Source: Solanum dulcamara
Taxonomy: Eukaryota; Streptophyta; Magnoliopsida; Solanales; Solanaceae
Reading direction: 5' to 3'
NCBI RefSeq assembly: GCF_947179165.1
Contig: NC_077242.1
Coordinates: forward strand, 23,389,097-23,453,096
Length of the DNA: 64,000 bases
In this document: positions 1 through 10,610 of the stretch, piece after piece
Layout: each line of letters starts with the position of its first letter
How positions within the stretch are numbered: the first letter of the stretch is position 1
Translations under genes and position numbers: made by a program
Notes under the pieces: model-generated
What the model saw: the letters and a program-made list of their open reading frames with translations, nothing else
Databases searched by the model: none
What the model was told of the DNA's origin: nothing

Positions 1-235
1 TTATTTTCACCAAAAACGTTTCAAAAACATACCTGGTAAAATTTGAACTGAGATGGAACAGGTCTGCGATGCGGACTTGTCGCGGACCTTACTGTTCAAG
101 CTTCATCCAAATTTTCTTTTTATTTTCTTTTATTTTTATTTTATACACTCACTTATACACTAAAACAAAATGACATTTTAGCAAACCAAAAAAATAATAT
201 TTTACACTACCTCATAAGTTTCTCCCGTGCAGCAC
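1..235 (-). repeat. Probable 3' LTR remnant of Gypsy-1 with GC-rich dyads
   Basis: This AT-rich stretch lies beyond the integrase end, where the 3' LTR should be. It contains a GC-rich block at 61-88 in which GGTCTGCG and CGCGGACC lie in inverted relation around a GCGGACTTG core. Similar blocks lie in the putative 5' LTR at 6602-6622 and 6678-6702. Only those blocks align convincingly by eye, so the LTR assignment is tentative and the exact LTR start was not fixed. Confidence 0.45.
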
Positions 236-273
236 CTAATTTAAAGTCGCGGCACGACTAAGTTGTAGCTTCA

Positions 274-1380
274 TCATTCATCCTCAAGTTCTACAGTTTC
301 CTTTTCACAGTACACATCACTACCAAAGTAATGCTTGACTCTTTGCCCATTAACTAGAAACGTGGACATTTTTGAGGAATTCCACAGTTCCACAGCTCCA
401 TGAGGTATCATACATACCACTTCAAAGGGGCTACTCCACTTGAATCTTAACTTTCCTGGAAAAAGTTTCCCGAATTCGCATAAGTGTGTTCGCACATTTT
501 CATAGGCCTGGAGCCTAAACTCCTCCAACTCATGCAATTGGTTCAACTGCTTTCTCCCTACTAACTCTGGGTCAAGATTAAGATTCTTGATTTCCCAATA
601 GGCTCGGTGCTCTAACTCAACTGGTAAGTGACATGCTTTACCAAATACCATCTCATATGGAGAGGTCTCGATGGGTGTTTTGTATGCCATTCGGTATGCC
701 CAAAGTGCTTCATCTAATTTCTCTGACCAATCTTTTCTTTATATATTCACAGTCTTTTGTAATATTTGCTTTACCTCTTTATTGGATACCTTGGCCTGCC
801 CACTGGTTTGCGGATGATATTCTATAGCTACTTTATGCCTCACCCCATACTTATTCAAGAGATTCTTCGCTATTTGATTTATGAAGTGAGATCTTCCATC
901 ACTGATAATTGCTCTAGGAGTGCCAAATCGAGTGAAGATGTGTTTCTTTAGAAACTTAGTCACTACTTTTGAGTCATTGATGGGAAGAGCTATGGCCTCA
1001 ACCCACTTGGACACGTAATCTACTGCCACTAAGATATACTGGTTTCCACATGATGATGGAAACAGACCAATGAAGTCCATGCCCCATACATCAAAAATTT
1101 CGACTTCCAAGATATATCTCAATAGCATGTCGTGTGTTCTTGAGATGGTGCCCATTCGTTGGCATTGGTCACAGTTCTTCACATAGCCTGCAATATCTTT
1201 AAATAATATAGGCCAATAGAAACCAGATTGGAGTACCTTATGCGCAGTGCGCTCTCCTCCATGATGACCACCATATGGTGATGAGTGGCAACAATCTAAC
1301 ACTTGGTGCACCTCAATTTCTGGCATACACTTTCTTACCAACTTTTTCTTCTTTATGAGGTTGCATCTAGGGAAAATACC
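274..1380 (-). pseudogene. pol: Integrase of Gypsy-1, one in-frame stop and a lost catalytic Glu
   Basis: Integrase inserts element cDNA into chromosomes. Reading leftward from about 1341, the protein starts with an HHCC zinc finger (H-S-S-P-Y-G-G-H-H, then CDQC). The core follows, with the first Asp in WGMDFIG and the second in IISDGRSHF. At the position of the third acidic residue, normally GQ-V/A-E-V-SN, it reads GQAKVSN, so the catalytic Glu is Lys. An in-frame TAA at 739-741 separates the core from the C-terminal domain (274-690), which reads AYKTPIETSPYEMVFGKACH and then an SH3-like FKWSSPFEV segment. Both parts share one frame, so the lesions are point changes. The protein is non-functional. 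Confidence 0.9.
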
Positions 1381-1394
1381 CCACTCACCAGGTA

Positions 1395-2027
1395 ATTAAC
1401 TATATCAACATACCACAGCAATTCAATCAACTCAAAAGCTTAAAGTTGCTCATCAGGGAATTCTTCTTTGATCTGCATCTGTTCCCCAATATGTGTCAAA
1501 CTCTCTAGCCTGTAAAGGTGATCGGCAACTTGATTTTCACAACCCTTGCAAACTTTGATCTCGATGTCTAATTCTTGGAGCAACAGGATCTATCTTATGA
1601 GTCGTGGGTTTGCATCTTTCTTGTTGAATAGGTACTGAAGAGCTGCATGGTCAGTGTAAACAATTACTATAGTACCTACCAGATAGGATCTAAACTTGTC
1701 GAATGTATAAACCAATGCCAGTATTTCCTTCTCTATGACCGTGTAGTTATCCTGAGCAGAGTCAGGAGTTTTGCTTGCATAATAAATAGAGTGGGAGATC
1801 TTCTCTTTTCTGTGTCCCTAAACTGTTCCCACTACTGTGTCACTTGCATCGCACATCAACAAAAAAGGTAGCTCCTAGTCAGGAGCTATCAGGATGAGGG
1901 TTTCGATCAACTTCTTCTTTAAGATTTCAAAGGCCTACAAACATGTATCATCAAAAATAAATTTTGCCTTCTTTTCTAACAAGCTTCACATGGGTCTTGC
2001 AATATTTGAAAAATCTTTAATGAATCA
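1395..2027 (-). pseudogene. pol: RNase H and RT connection region of Gypsy-1
   Basis: This stretch lacks long ORFs, but the reverse strand reads as Gypsy RNase H: LMCDASDTVVG, then [23 protein letters not shown], and GCENQVADHLYRLES. These supply the expected catalytic acidic residues (Asp in CDAS, Glu in IEKE, Asp in YTDH, Asp in VADH). Stops interrupt it, one after VVGTV and one where a conserved Trp follows PRLIR (TGG to TAG). RNase H removes the RNA template during reverse transcription. It lies between RT and integrase as expected for Gypsy. Confidence 0.8.
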
Positions 2028-3007
2028 TCAATAGAATCCATCATGACCTAGAAAACTATGGATACCTTTCACTAAAACCAGTTGTGGAAAGTTCTCAATC
2101 ACTTCAATTTTAGCTTTGTCTACCTCCAAACCATCTTTTGAAACTTTGTGCCCTAACACAATACCCTCCTTTACCAAGAAATGCCATTTCTCCCAGTTTA
2201 AGACGAGATTTATTTTCTCACACCTTGCTAGTACTTTCTCTAGATATTGCAAAAAAAGATCAAAAGATTCTCTAAAGACTGAAAAGTCATCCATAAAATC
2301 TCTATAAACTCTTCCACCATATCATGAAATAGAGAGATCATGCACCTCTAAAAAGTGGCAGGAGCATTGCAAAGACCAAATGGCATACGCTTAAACGCAT
2401 ATGTCCTATATGGGCATGTGAACGTTGTCTTTTCCTAGTCCTCTGGTGCAATGGTAATCTGATTATACCCCGAATACCCATCTAAGAAATAATAATACTC
2501 TTAGCCTGCTAACCTTTCAAGCATTTGGTCAATAAATGGTACAGGTTAGTGATCCTTCCTTGTGGCATCATTTAACTTTTTGTAGGCCATGCATATACGC
2601 CAACTAGTTACTGTTCTTGTGGGGATTAACTCATTCTTTTCATTAGTCACCACAGTCATTCCCCCTTTCTTTGGTACATACTGAACTGGGCTTACCCACT
2701 TACGATCAGAGATTGGGTACATTATGTCTGCATCTATCCACTTAATTATCACTTTCTTCACCACTTCTTTCAAGATGAGGTTCAATCGATGTTGTGGTTG
2801 CGCAATAGCCTTATGTCTTTCTTCCATGAAAATTCTATGCATGCATAAAGCAGGGCTAATACCACGAAGATCAACTATTTGCCATCTAATTGCCTTTTTG
2901 TACCTTTTTAATACCTCAAGTTCTGCCGTGACTTGCAAAGTAGATAAAAGAATTACAGGTAGGGTATTATTCAGTCCAAGAAAAGCATACCTGAGATGTG
3001 CTGGCAA
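2028..3007 (-). pseudogene. pol: Reverse transcriptase of Gypsy-1, frameshifted
   Basis: Two minus-strand ORFs cover the RT. The upstream one (2546-3007) holds the N-terminal fingers: PQHRLNLILKEVVKKVI, SPVQYVPKKGGMTVV, and TSWRICMAYKKLNDATRKDH. The downstream one (2028-2294) starts inside the active site, MDDFSVF, and continues through GIVLGHKVSKDGLEVDKAK. The canonical box here is FMDD preceded by an FIEI-like strand. The sequence just upstream encodes FIEI in a different frame, so a frameshift sits immediately before the catalytic Asp pair. The palm segment at 2295-2545 is readable only in pieces. Confidence 0.85.
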
Positions 3008-3700
3008 TTAATTCAACTCTAAGTTAGGAACTTCTTCCATAGATGGCTTTGGTGAAGGGCCCAATTCTCTATACAAAGGTTCCACATTCTTTTTCCACAT
3101 GCTGACATTTGACATATCAAGTACACTAGCTAACTCTTTAGCTTCCATGTCCTCTTCAATATCTTGACCTATCACGGCTCTTTCCAAATGATCTTTTGCT
3201 AAGATGCATTGAGCTGAGACTTTCTCATCGATGCCAGTTATAGCAGACAACTCTTCATAGACTGCAGACAACTTCAGTGCCTGATATGCATTGAACACTT
3301 CCACTTTGTCATGTGCTCTCATAGTCAATCTACCTATAGCCATGTCAATAAGTGCACCACCTATTGCTAAGAATAGATGCTCCAAGATAAAAGAAACGTT
3401 TAGGTCAGGTTTAAAATCTAATATAATAAAATCAATAGGAAAGATGAGGGATCCCACTTGAACTAACACATCCTCAATAATACCATCAGATCTAACTACA
3501 GAATGATCAGCTAACTGTAACAAAATGGTGGTTGATTTAAGTTTTCCCAGACCTAATTTCTTAAGCATAGATCTAGGCATCAAGTTTATACTAGCACTTA
3601 GATCATAGAGACCTCTTGCATTACTGTACTTACCAATAGTTACCTTTATCGTGAAACTACCTGGATCTTTTTGTTTAGCTAGAAGCTTAACTTTGTTCAA
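3008..3700 (-). pseudogene. pol: Aspartic protease of Gypsy-1
   Basis: This 230-residue ORF has the retropepsin fold signature. FTIKVTIGKYSNARGLYDL is followed by SASINLMPRSMLKKLGLG, then LADHSVVRSDGIIEDVLVQVG, FPIDFIILD and the flap/C-terminal LFLAIGGALIDMAIGRL. The active-site loop reads D-L-S-A-S where DLGAS is usual, so the Gly after the catalytic Asp pair position is Ser. The protease matures the gag-pol polyprotein. Its right end meets degraded gag sequence. The ORF is open but the loop change makes activity doubtful. Confidence 0.85.
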
Positions 3701-4353
3701 GAATCTTTAACTACACTCTTCAGTGAGTGCCACTGTTTTAAATTCAGCTAACTTGCTCTTGTTGTCCACAATATCTTTGACAAACTTGGCATATTTTGGA
3801 TTGCCTTGCAACACATCAATTAAAGGTACGTTAATTTGTACCTCTTTAAGTATGTCTATGATTTTTTCAAAACATTCCTCCTCTTTCTTCTTTTTAATTT
3901 TTGTGAAAATAAGGGAGGTGGTTTTATTTTCTGCTCTTGCTCCGTTTGTGGTCGACTAGATTTACTAGTTTCAATTTCCACAGCGTTACCTTTTCCTTCA
4001 CAATCTTTGCTTTGTGGCACTAGCTCAACTAATGCTCATCCACTTCGAGTGCTCACAACATTTATCTTCTTGGGATTTGGACCAGTGTTACCTGGTAAAC
4101 TACCTTGTGGGCACAGATTTTATACACTAGCTAGCTGTCCCACCTATTTCTCTAAATTTTGGGTAGTGATTTGGTATTGACGTACGTCTGCAACTAGCTT
4201 AGCTTGGTCATTCATGAGTTTTTAAGCATGTCTTCCACACTTATATTTCTTGCACTGCTAGATTATTAGTTACCCTGGTCTTTCTGGTTATCGTATTGGC
4301 CTTCGCTTTGTGGTCTATATAGACTGTTGTACTATTGCCTGCTCCCTTGTGGT
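3701..4353 (-). pseudogene. Degraded gag-protease linker of Gypsy-1
   Basis: No minus-strand ORF of note covers this stretch. It lies between the open protease ORF and the gag zinc-knuckle ORF, so it should hold the variable gag C-terminus and the gag-pro linker. Plus-strand ORFs here show no family resemblance and are treated as chance frames. Confidence 0.5.
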
Positions 4354-5500
4354 CTAAATTATGTTTTCCCTTGGTGTTAATTTTGTTGATTTCCACCACA
4401 TAAGAAATTCAGATGGTTTCTCCAGTTTGGGGTTGTAAGTATTTCCATAGTTATGATTACCTCCATCCTTAGGTACATTACCTATGAAATTCACCGACTC
4501 AGGATTAGCTCCACAGTATTCTACCATATGTTCACTACTGCCACACACCTCACACCACAGGTGTTGTTGTTGAACCATATTCACCAAAGCTTGCTGCTTT
4601 CTTATTTCTAAAGTGTTAAAATGCGTTGTCATTATATTTTTCATTGTTGCAATCTGTGCCGTCAAAACTATCACACATCAACTTCCTACATGCCTCCTTG
4701 TTTTTGAAACAGAGGTCTATCATTTCCTCCATTCCACTCAGAATTTCCCTAATATATGAAATTAAGAAATGTATGTAGCTCTTCATAGGTTTTCTCCATT
4801 GCCTGTCTACCTGCAGCAGAATCAAGAAGAATTTTGGTGTTGGGTTCCAACCCTTCTATGAAGGTATGGACCAACACCTAATTACCTTAATAATAGTGAG
4901 GACAACTAATGAGTAAAGATTTAAACCTGTCCCAAGATTGGTACAAATTTTCTCCAGATATTTTTTTAAAGCTTAAAATTTCAGCCCTCAACTTAGTTGT
5001 CTTCCTCGAAAGAAAGAATCTGATAAGAAACTTACAAGCCAAATCATTCCATAAAGTGATTGAATTTGGTGGTTCCAACTTTAACCACCTCTTAGATTCC
5101 CCCAACAAAGAAAAGGGAAATAATGTTAACCTCACATAGTCAGGAGATACCTCAATAGGCGTATAAGTACCACTAATCTCCAAGATGTTCTAGATGTGGA
5201 CTTGGGGATCTTCATGAGACAAATATGTAAACTGCCCATTAAAGTGCAACAACTGCACCATGTTCTATTTCAGTTCAAATATTTCTCCAGTTGGGGATTT
5301 CTGAATGCTGGAGATGACATTTGCTGTGAGTGGGACTGCTACATCACGTACTGTCCTGGCTTCCATCTCCACAAGAATCTCTATAGGAATCTCTATAGGC
5401 ACTTCATCAGTATCAGCCAGATTTACATGTGGTATGAGATATAGAGCAACTGCTCTCCTTCATTGCTGATGCAGAAACCTTTTTGGCTCAGCTAGCGGCT
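4354..5500 (-). pseudogene. gag: Gag nucleocapsid/capsid of Gypsy-1, frameshifted
   Basis: The N-terminal capsid part (4887-5183) shows the retrotransposon gag signature VRLTLFPFSLLGESKRWLK followed by TLWNDLACKFLIRFF and FKKISGENLYQSWDRFKSLL. Weaker homology continues to about 5460 in other frames (FTYLSHEDPQVHI). The C-terminal part (4354-4674) carries a complete CCHC zinc knuckle, CEVCGSSEHMVEYC (C-x2-C-x4-H-x4-C), and the Athila/Tat-like NVPKDGGNHNYGNTYNP segment. Gag would package element RNA. It is split over at least three frames. Confidence 0.82.
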
Positions 5501-5636
5501 CTACAATATTTCCACTTCTGTCCAGTGTGCCTTTTTATGTTCTCCTGCCAAAAATAATAGCAAAGATAAAGTTGTTAACACAAACTCAAATAATAAACAA
5601 ACTTCGCAAAAAAAACTATTGCCAAATTAAAAAAAA

Positions 5637-5653
5637 TCTCGGCAACGGTGCCA
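5637..5653 (-). promoter_or_regulatory. Primer binding site of Gypsy-1 (tRNA-Asp type)
   Basis: On the minus strand the site reads TGGCACCGTTGCCGAGA. From general knowledge, a primer site complementary to the plant tRNA-Asp 3' end is TGGCGCCGTTGCCGGGG. The copy here differs at two positions (both G to A on this strand). It lies immediately inside the presumed 5' LTR, where minus-strand DNA synthesis would be primed. Confidence 0.8.
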
Positions 5654-5655
5654 AA

Positions 5656-6900
5656 AACTTATTCCGTTCAAATGTACACACAAGTGTACGTGGTCTCAAA
5701 AGTAATATGGTGACCCTTTTTAAGAGACGGATATCAAACCACAGGGAAATGCAATTAGGTATTTGCTAACTTTTCAATGAATCAAATTATTCATGTGTGT
5801 TTTCAAAGAGTTGAGTTCATTTATATCTTCAAAATAATTATATCAAAAATGATATGAAAATCTGATTTAACGATATTAGAGAAATTTTACCAATTTAAAG
5901 AAGAGTCCCTGGGTTGTAGCACTCATATATTTCTAGTTTAAAATCCTTTACTTTGGTATCCAATGTGTTTTCGATTACTGATTTACAAGGTTGATGTTAC
6001 AATTATGATCTTCCAACCTCTAATTGCCTACTCTTGTTGAGAACTTAACTACATCATTGAGTGGGGATAAGTATGAACCAACAAAAATGCATAGATCCTT
6101 TTATCCTATTTAGTAACCAAACATGGTGTATAGATATGTGTCACGGTCATTCTATACATGAATTATTCTAGACAATTCTAGAACAAGCATGCTCCTTATA
6201 TTCTAGTGTTCTATTCCCTTTCCATCTACCAAGTTTCGGGTGGATAATAAATTTGTTCTAATGGTGATCAATCATTAAAATAATCAAAACAAGAATATAA
6301 GAGTAATCACATACAAAATCCATTTTCAACCAAAGAAAACAAGATTTAAACCTTCATCTTATGGCTACAACCCAAGAACAAGGGGATTTAGCCACTCATA
6401 GTGTGTAACATATTTACATAAATCATTAATAACATAAAAACTTGAATTCAAAATGAAAGGAAAGAAGAAAATATAACCAAGAGTAGATCTTCCTTCGTCT
6501 TCTTTAACTTCAAACCCGATAATCTGATCTACTTTATAATAAAATATATAAAGGTGCTATTTATTGTACCAAAACTACGGAATTAAAGTAGGTGCATTAA
6601 AGTCCGCAATGCAGACTTGGTTCATTTTAGTGCAATTTTTCATTTCATGTGTTGGCCTAAATTTATTCTATCCAGAACCAGGTCTGCGACATGGACTTGG
6701 CGCGCACCACATTGTTTCGTCGAATAAATTTTAAGTTTTGGAATTAAATCTCAGAAGCCAAGTGCTCAATGTGGACACACTTCCTTATAGTGTATTTTCT
6801 TCACATTGTGTTTCCAACTTCTCCTTTGAGCTCCACTTTTTATCCGATTATGTTTTGAATATTCATTCTTTCCCAATTAGCTCTGAAAGTGTCTAATCAC
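5656..6900 (-). repeat. 5' LTR of Gypsy-1 (inner edge placed, outer edge approximate)
   Basis: This non-coding, AT-rich block starts directly beyond the primer site. It contains two GC-rich blocks, about 6602-6622 (GTCCGCAATGCAGACTTGG) and 6678-6702, resembling the dyads at the window start. Its outer terminus was not found, so the right coordinate is an estimate. No other feature is visible. Confidence 0.5.
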
Positions 6901-7246
6901 ATTGGTTGCTTACAACAATATAAAAATACAACAATATGAACTAAATTCTAAGAATTTGCTCTCAACTTAACTAAGGAATAATGGGTTTTATTTGTTATTG
7001 GGCACATAAATGTACCCAAGATCAACATGGCACGAGGACTAGCAACCCAACATATATACAATGACACTTGAAATGCATCAACTATGAGATCTTTAAACTT
7101 AAACATAAAACATAACTTTAAAATTCAACATCATGAACATGCATGCATATGAAGACTTAGGAAAAACTAAAACATAAGAATCTTAAACATTGGAACATGA
7201 ATGACTTATTACCTTAGGCTTGAGTAGAATGAAAGAGATGAGGATA
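6901..7246. other. Non-coding 3' end of Gypsy-2
   Basis: Between the chromodomain and the Gypsy-1 LTR lies AT-rich sequence without ORFs or recognisable motifs. It is probably the 3' untranslated part of Gypsy-2. No polypurine tract or LTR start was identified. Confidence 0.4.
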
Positions 7247-7850
7247 ACGTTTCATCATATCCGCTTTCGCTTCCTATGTAGCACTTTCGACTTGTTGATT
7301 CCTCCAAAGGAGTTTAACAGAGGTAACTTATTTGTTCCTCAAACTTTTGACTTACCGGTCCAAAATTTCAACCGGGACTTTTTCATAGGTCAAATTCTTG
7401 TCAACATTCACTACCTCCAAAGTCACAATGGAGTTAGGTTCTCCCACACATTTCATCAACATTGACACATGGAACACCGAGTGAATCTTGGTCATTTCCG
7501 AAGGTAATTCCAACTCATACGTAACTTTGCCATCCCGCTTTAGGATTCTATAAGGACCTATATACCTAGGAATCAATTTTCCTTTCTTACCAAACCGAAC
7601 CACACCATTCATGGGTGAAACCTTCAAATACACCCAATCACCTATATTAAATTCAAGATCCCTTCTTCTAGTGTCTGAATACGACTTTTGGCGACTTTGA
7701 GCCATCTTCAACATTTTTCTAATGATCTTCACCTTCTCCAAAGCATCAGGTACCAAATCGGGACCTAACATGGTCATCTTTCCTACTTCAAACGAACCAA
7801 CTAGGGATCTATATCGCCTTCCGTACAAAGCCTCAAACGGCGCCATCTCA
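7247..7850 (-). pseudogene. pol: Integrase C-terminus plus chromodomain of Gypsy-2
   Basis: The ORF at 7352-7846 is the integrase C-terminal region: APFEALYGRRYRS, the GPY/F module (PRYIGPYRILKRDGKVTYELELP) and HSVFHVSMLMKCVGEPNSIV. Past the stop after EILDR, the same frame reads V-K-S-L-R-N-K, then VTSVKLLWRN, then VESAT-stop-EAKADM, which is a chromodomain. It contains three stops: one directly after EILDR, one after LRNK, and one where Trp is expected in ATWEAE (TGG to TAG). Chromodomains of this class bind modified histones and steer insertion to heterochromatin. The copy is inactive. Confidence 0.88.
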
Positions 7851-8554
7851 ATACTCGAGTGGTAGCTATTATTGTAAGAAAATTCAATGAGCGGTAGGTA
7901 ATCATCCTAACTCGCTTTGAACTCCAACACACAAGCCCTTAACATATCCTTTAGGGTTTAAATTATCCTTTCGGCTTGCCCATCAGTTTGAGGATGGAAC
8001 ATTGTACTTAACTTTACTTTATTACTGAGGCCCTTTTGAAATGATCTCCAAAAGTGAGAAGTGAATTGAGTATCATGATCCAAAATGATTGACAATGGCA
8101 CACCATGCAATCTCATCAACTCCCAAATATGTAACTTGCATAATCTTTGGCCCTATAGGAATTATTAATTAGTAGAAAGTGAGCTGACTTAGTCATTCTA
8201 TCAATAATCACCCAAATAGAATCATGTCATTTCTGAGTGTAAGCCAAACCCACTACAAAATCAATTCACATATTCCTATTTCTAAGTAGGGATTTCAATA
8301 GATTAGGCTAGACCACCCAGACTTTGATGTTCAGCCTTTACTTGTTGAAAATTTGGACATTAGGACATGAACCTTGCTATGTCCTTCTTCATGCCACCCT
8401 ACCAATACAACTCTTTCAAGGCTCATTACATTTTTGTTGAACCGAGGTAAATGGAGTATGTAGAATTATGTGCCTCCGTCAAGACCAAACTCCTTAGGCC
8501 ATCCATATCCAGAACACATAATCGACTTTGGTAATATAATACCCCATCTCCCCC
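7851..8554 (-). pseudogene. pol: Degraded integrase zinc finger and catalytic core of Gypsy-2
   Basis: No ORF survives, but position and scattered matches show the integrase core. Examples are the reverse complement around 7980-8030, which corresponds to the segment before the catalytic Glu, and 8380-8420, which matches the zinc-finger region. Many stops and small indels are present. Intactness of the DDE triad could not be judged. Confidence 0.6.
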
Positions 8555-9352
8555 TTAGGAAAAGACCTCTACCTTTTTTACCTTCACCAACTTCTTTAAC
8601 TCAACAAGTGTCAAGTCAAGGTCTTGTTTCGACTTGAGATCCACTACCAAAGAGAATTCGGACCCATTTTGGACAACCATACCACCATCATTGGTACCGT
8701 GCAACTTCACCCTTAATCTAGCCAACCGGTGCACCTCTTTTACCAACTCCCACTTTCCTTCATCAACATGGACCACACTCCCCACAGATACTCTACTAAG
8801 TGCATCGGCAACCACATTGGCTTTACCTAGATGATAATGCACACTCATGTCATAGTCCTTGAGGAGCTCTAGCCACCTTCTTTGTCTTAGATTGAGGTCC
8901 TTTGGGTGAACACAAATTGAAGTCTTTTATGATCGGTATACACATCTACATGTACCTTATAGAGGTAGTGCCGCCAAATTTTTAAATCAAAAAACACGGC
9001 TGCCTGCCAACTCAAGATCATGGGTAAAGTAGTTACGCTCATACTTTTTCAATTGCCTAGAAGCATAGGCTATGACCTTATAATTTTGCATTAAGACACA
9101 ACCCAAACCAATCTGTGAAGCATCACAATAAACCACAAACCCTTCTAATCTTTCTGGTAGAGTCAAAATAGGAGTGGAGGTAAGTCGATCTTTTAGAGTT
9201 TGGAAACACCTTTCACACTCATCCGTCCATATAAATTTTGCCTTCTTTTGATTCAACTTTATCATATGACATGAGATGGAAGAAAACCCTTCGACAAATC
9301 TTCTATAGTAAATGGCTAGACCCAAGTAGCTCCTAATATCCGAAGGAGACAA
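8555..9352 (-). pseudogene. pol: RNase H and tether of Gypsy-2
   Basis: The ORF at 8987-9352 begins with the RT connection, [20 protein letters not shown], followed by [19 protein letters not shown] and the RNase H start [17 protein letters not shown], then [23 protein letters not shown]. In the last, the Glu usual in THDLELA is retained. The ORF at 8555-8848 continues with [19 protein letters not shown], carrying the final catalytic Asp, and the linker to integrase. About 140 nt between them (8849-8986) is frameshifted. RNase H digests the RNA strand of the cDNA hybrid. Confidence 0.85.
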
Positions 9353-9361
9353 TAGTCTAGA

Positions 9362-10160
9362 CTAATTCTTGATTGCCTCCGTTTTCTTAGGATCTACTTT
9401 GATCCCCTCACTGAACACTATGTGACCAACAAAGGCCACCTCCTTCATCCAAAAGTCACATTTGCTAAATTTTGCAAATAATTGCCTATCCTTTAACGTT
9501 TGGAGCACAACCCTCAAATGATCCTTATGTTCTTTCTCACTCCGAGAGTAGATCAAAACATCATAAATGAACACCACAACAAAGGTATTAAGGTAGGGTT
9601 TAAACACCCTATTCATTAAGTCCATGAACATTGCCGGTGCATTCGTTAACCTAAAACTCATTACCACAAACTCGAAGTGACTATACCTTATCCGGAAGTC
9701 ATCTTGGGAATGTCATACTCCCTCACCTTAGTTGGTGATAGTCGGACCGAAGGTCAATCTTGGAGAAGTGACTTTCCCCTTGCAGTTGATCAAATAAGTC
9801 ATCTATCCTAGGAAGTGGGTACTTGTTCTTAGTAGTCACTTTATTCAATTATCGGTAGTCTATGCACATTCAAAGTGACCCATCCTTATTTCATACAAAT
9901 AGGATGGGGGAACCCCATGATAAAATACTTGGCCCCTTTTCTAACAAATCCTTTAATTATTCCTTCAACTCTTTCAATTCTTCTAGGTCCATTCGGTAAG
10001 GAGGAATAAAAATAGGTTGAGTATCTGAGAGGAGATCAATACCAAAATCAACTTCTCTTTTGAGAAGGATACCAAAAAGGTCATCGGGAAAAACATCAGG
10101 AAATTCATTGACTATGAGGACCGACTCAAGAGGTGGACTTTCATAGTCGATATCCCTAAC
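9362..10160 (-). pseudogene. pol: Reverse transcriptase of Gypsy-2, YxDD box destroyed
   Basis: The open part (9362-9667) reads [20 protein letters not shown], then [39 protein letters not shown] and [17 protein letters not shown]. The catalytic box, FIDD in this clade, reads FIYD, so the first of the two metal-binding Asp residues is Tyr. The N-terminal half (9668-10160) has no long ORF. Its reverse strand still gives scraps such as the region around 9840-9900 that precedes the palm domain. The RT cannot be functional. Confidence 0.87.
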
Positions 10161-10162
10161 TC

Positions 10163-10610
10163 TTATTCCCTAACTCTCACTATGTGGTAAATACAATCCT
10201 TCGCAATCAATTTTTGAGCCTTGAAATAAAAAATGGATCTACCCTTCACCACTGAATCATGACCCTTCCATTCAAGAATGGACTCATTTGGGAATGAAAA
10301 CTTGACTTGAAGAGTCCTACAATCTATGGTAGCATAAAATGCATGTAACCAATCCATCCTAAGGAAGCTCTATAAGATCACAAGGAACCACTTTATGCAA
10401 GATGGACACGGGAAAACCCCTATAGACCTTTGTAGCCATTACCGACTCACCCACGGGAGTAGACACAAAATAAGGCTCTACTAACATTTCAAGTAATATA
10501 TCAAACCTATTAGATAAGAATGGAGTAACAAATGGCAATTTTGCACCCGAATCCAATAATGCATACACATCAAAAGTAAAGATCTTCAATATACCAGAAA
10601 CAATATTTGG
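10163..10610 (-). pseudogene. pol: Aspartic protease of Gypsy-2
   Basis: The first ORF (10359-10589) contains the retropepsin active site ALLDSGAKLPFVTPF, with the D-S-G triad intact, then GESVMATKVYRGFPVSIL. The second ORF (10163-10357) continues MDWLHAFYATIDCRTLQVKFSFPN and ESILEWKG, typical of chromovirus protease to RT linkers. A stop and frame change between them break the polyprotein. The protease would process gag-pol. Confidence 0.85.

Larger units (their letters stand above)
1..6900 (-). mobile_element. Gypsy-1: Athila/Tat-like Ty3/Gypsy retrotransposon, degraded, 3' end outside window
   Basis: On the minus strand the order is 5' LTR (right), tRNA-Asp-type primer site, gag, protease, RT, RNase H, integrase, 3' LTR (left). 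That pol order, with integrase last, defines Ty3/Gypsy. The gag and integrase wording ([21 protein letters not shown]) and the primer-site type suit the Athila/Tat branch. Every domain carries stops or frameshifts, so the copy is dead. The right edge is approximate because the far LTR terminus was not located. It appears to have inserted into the 3' untranslated part of Gypsy-2, since Gypsy-2 coding sequence starts directly to the right. Confidence 0.8.
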
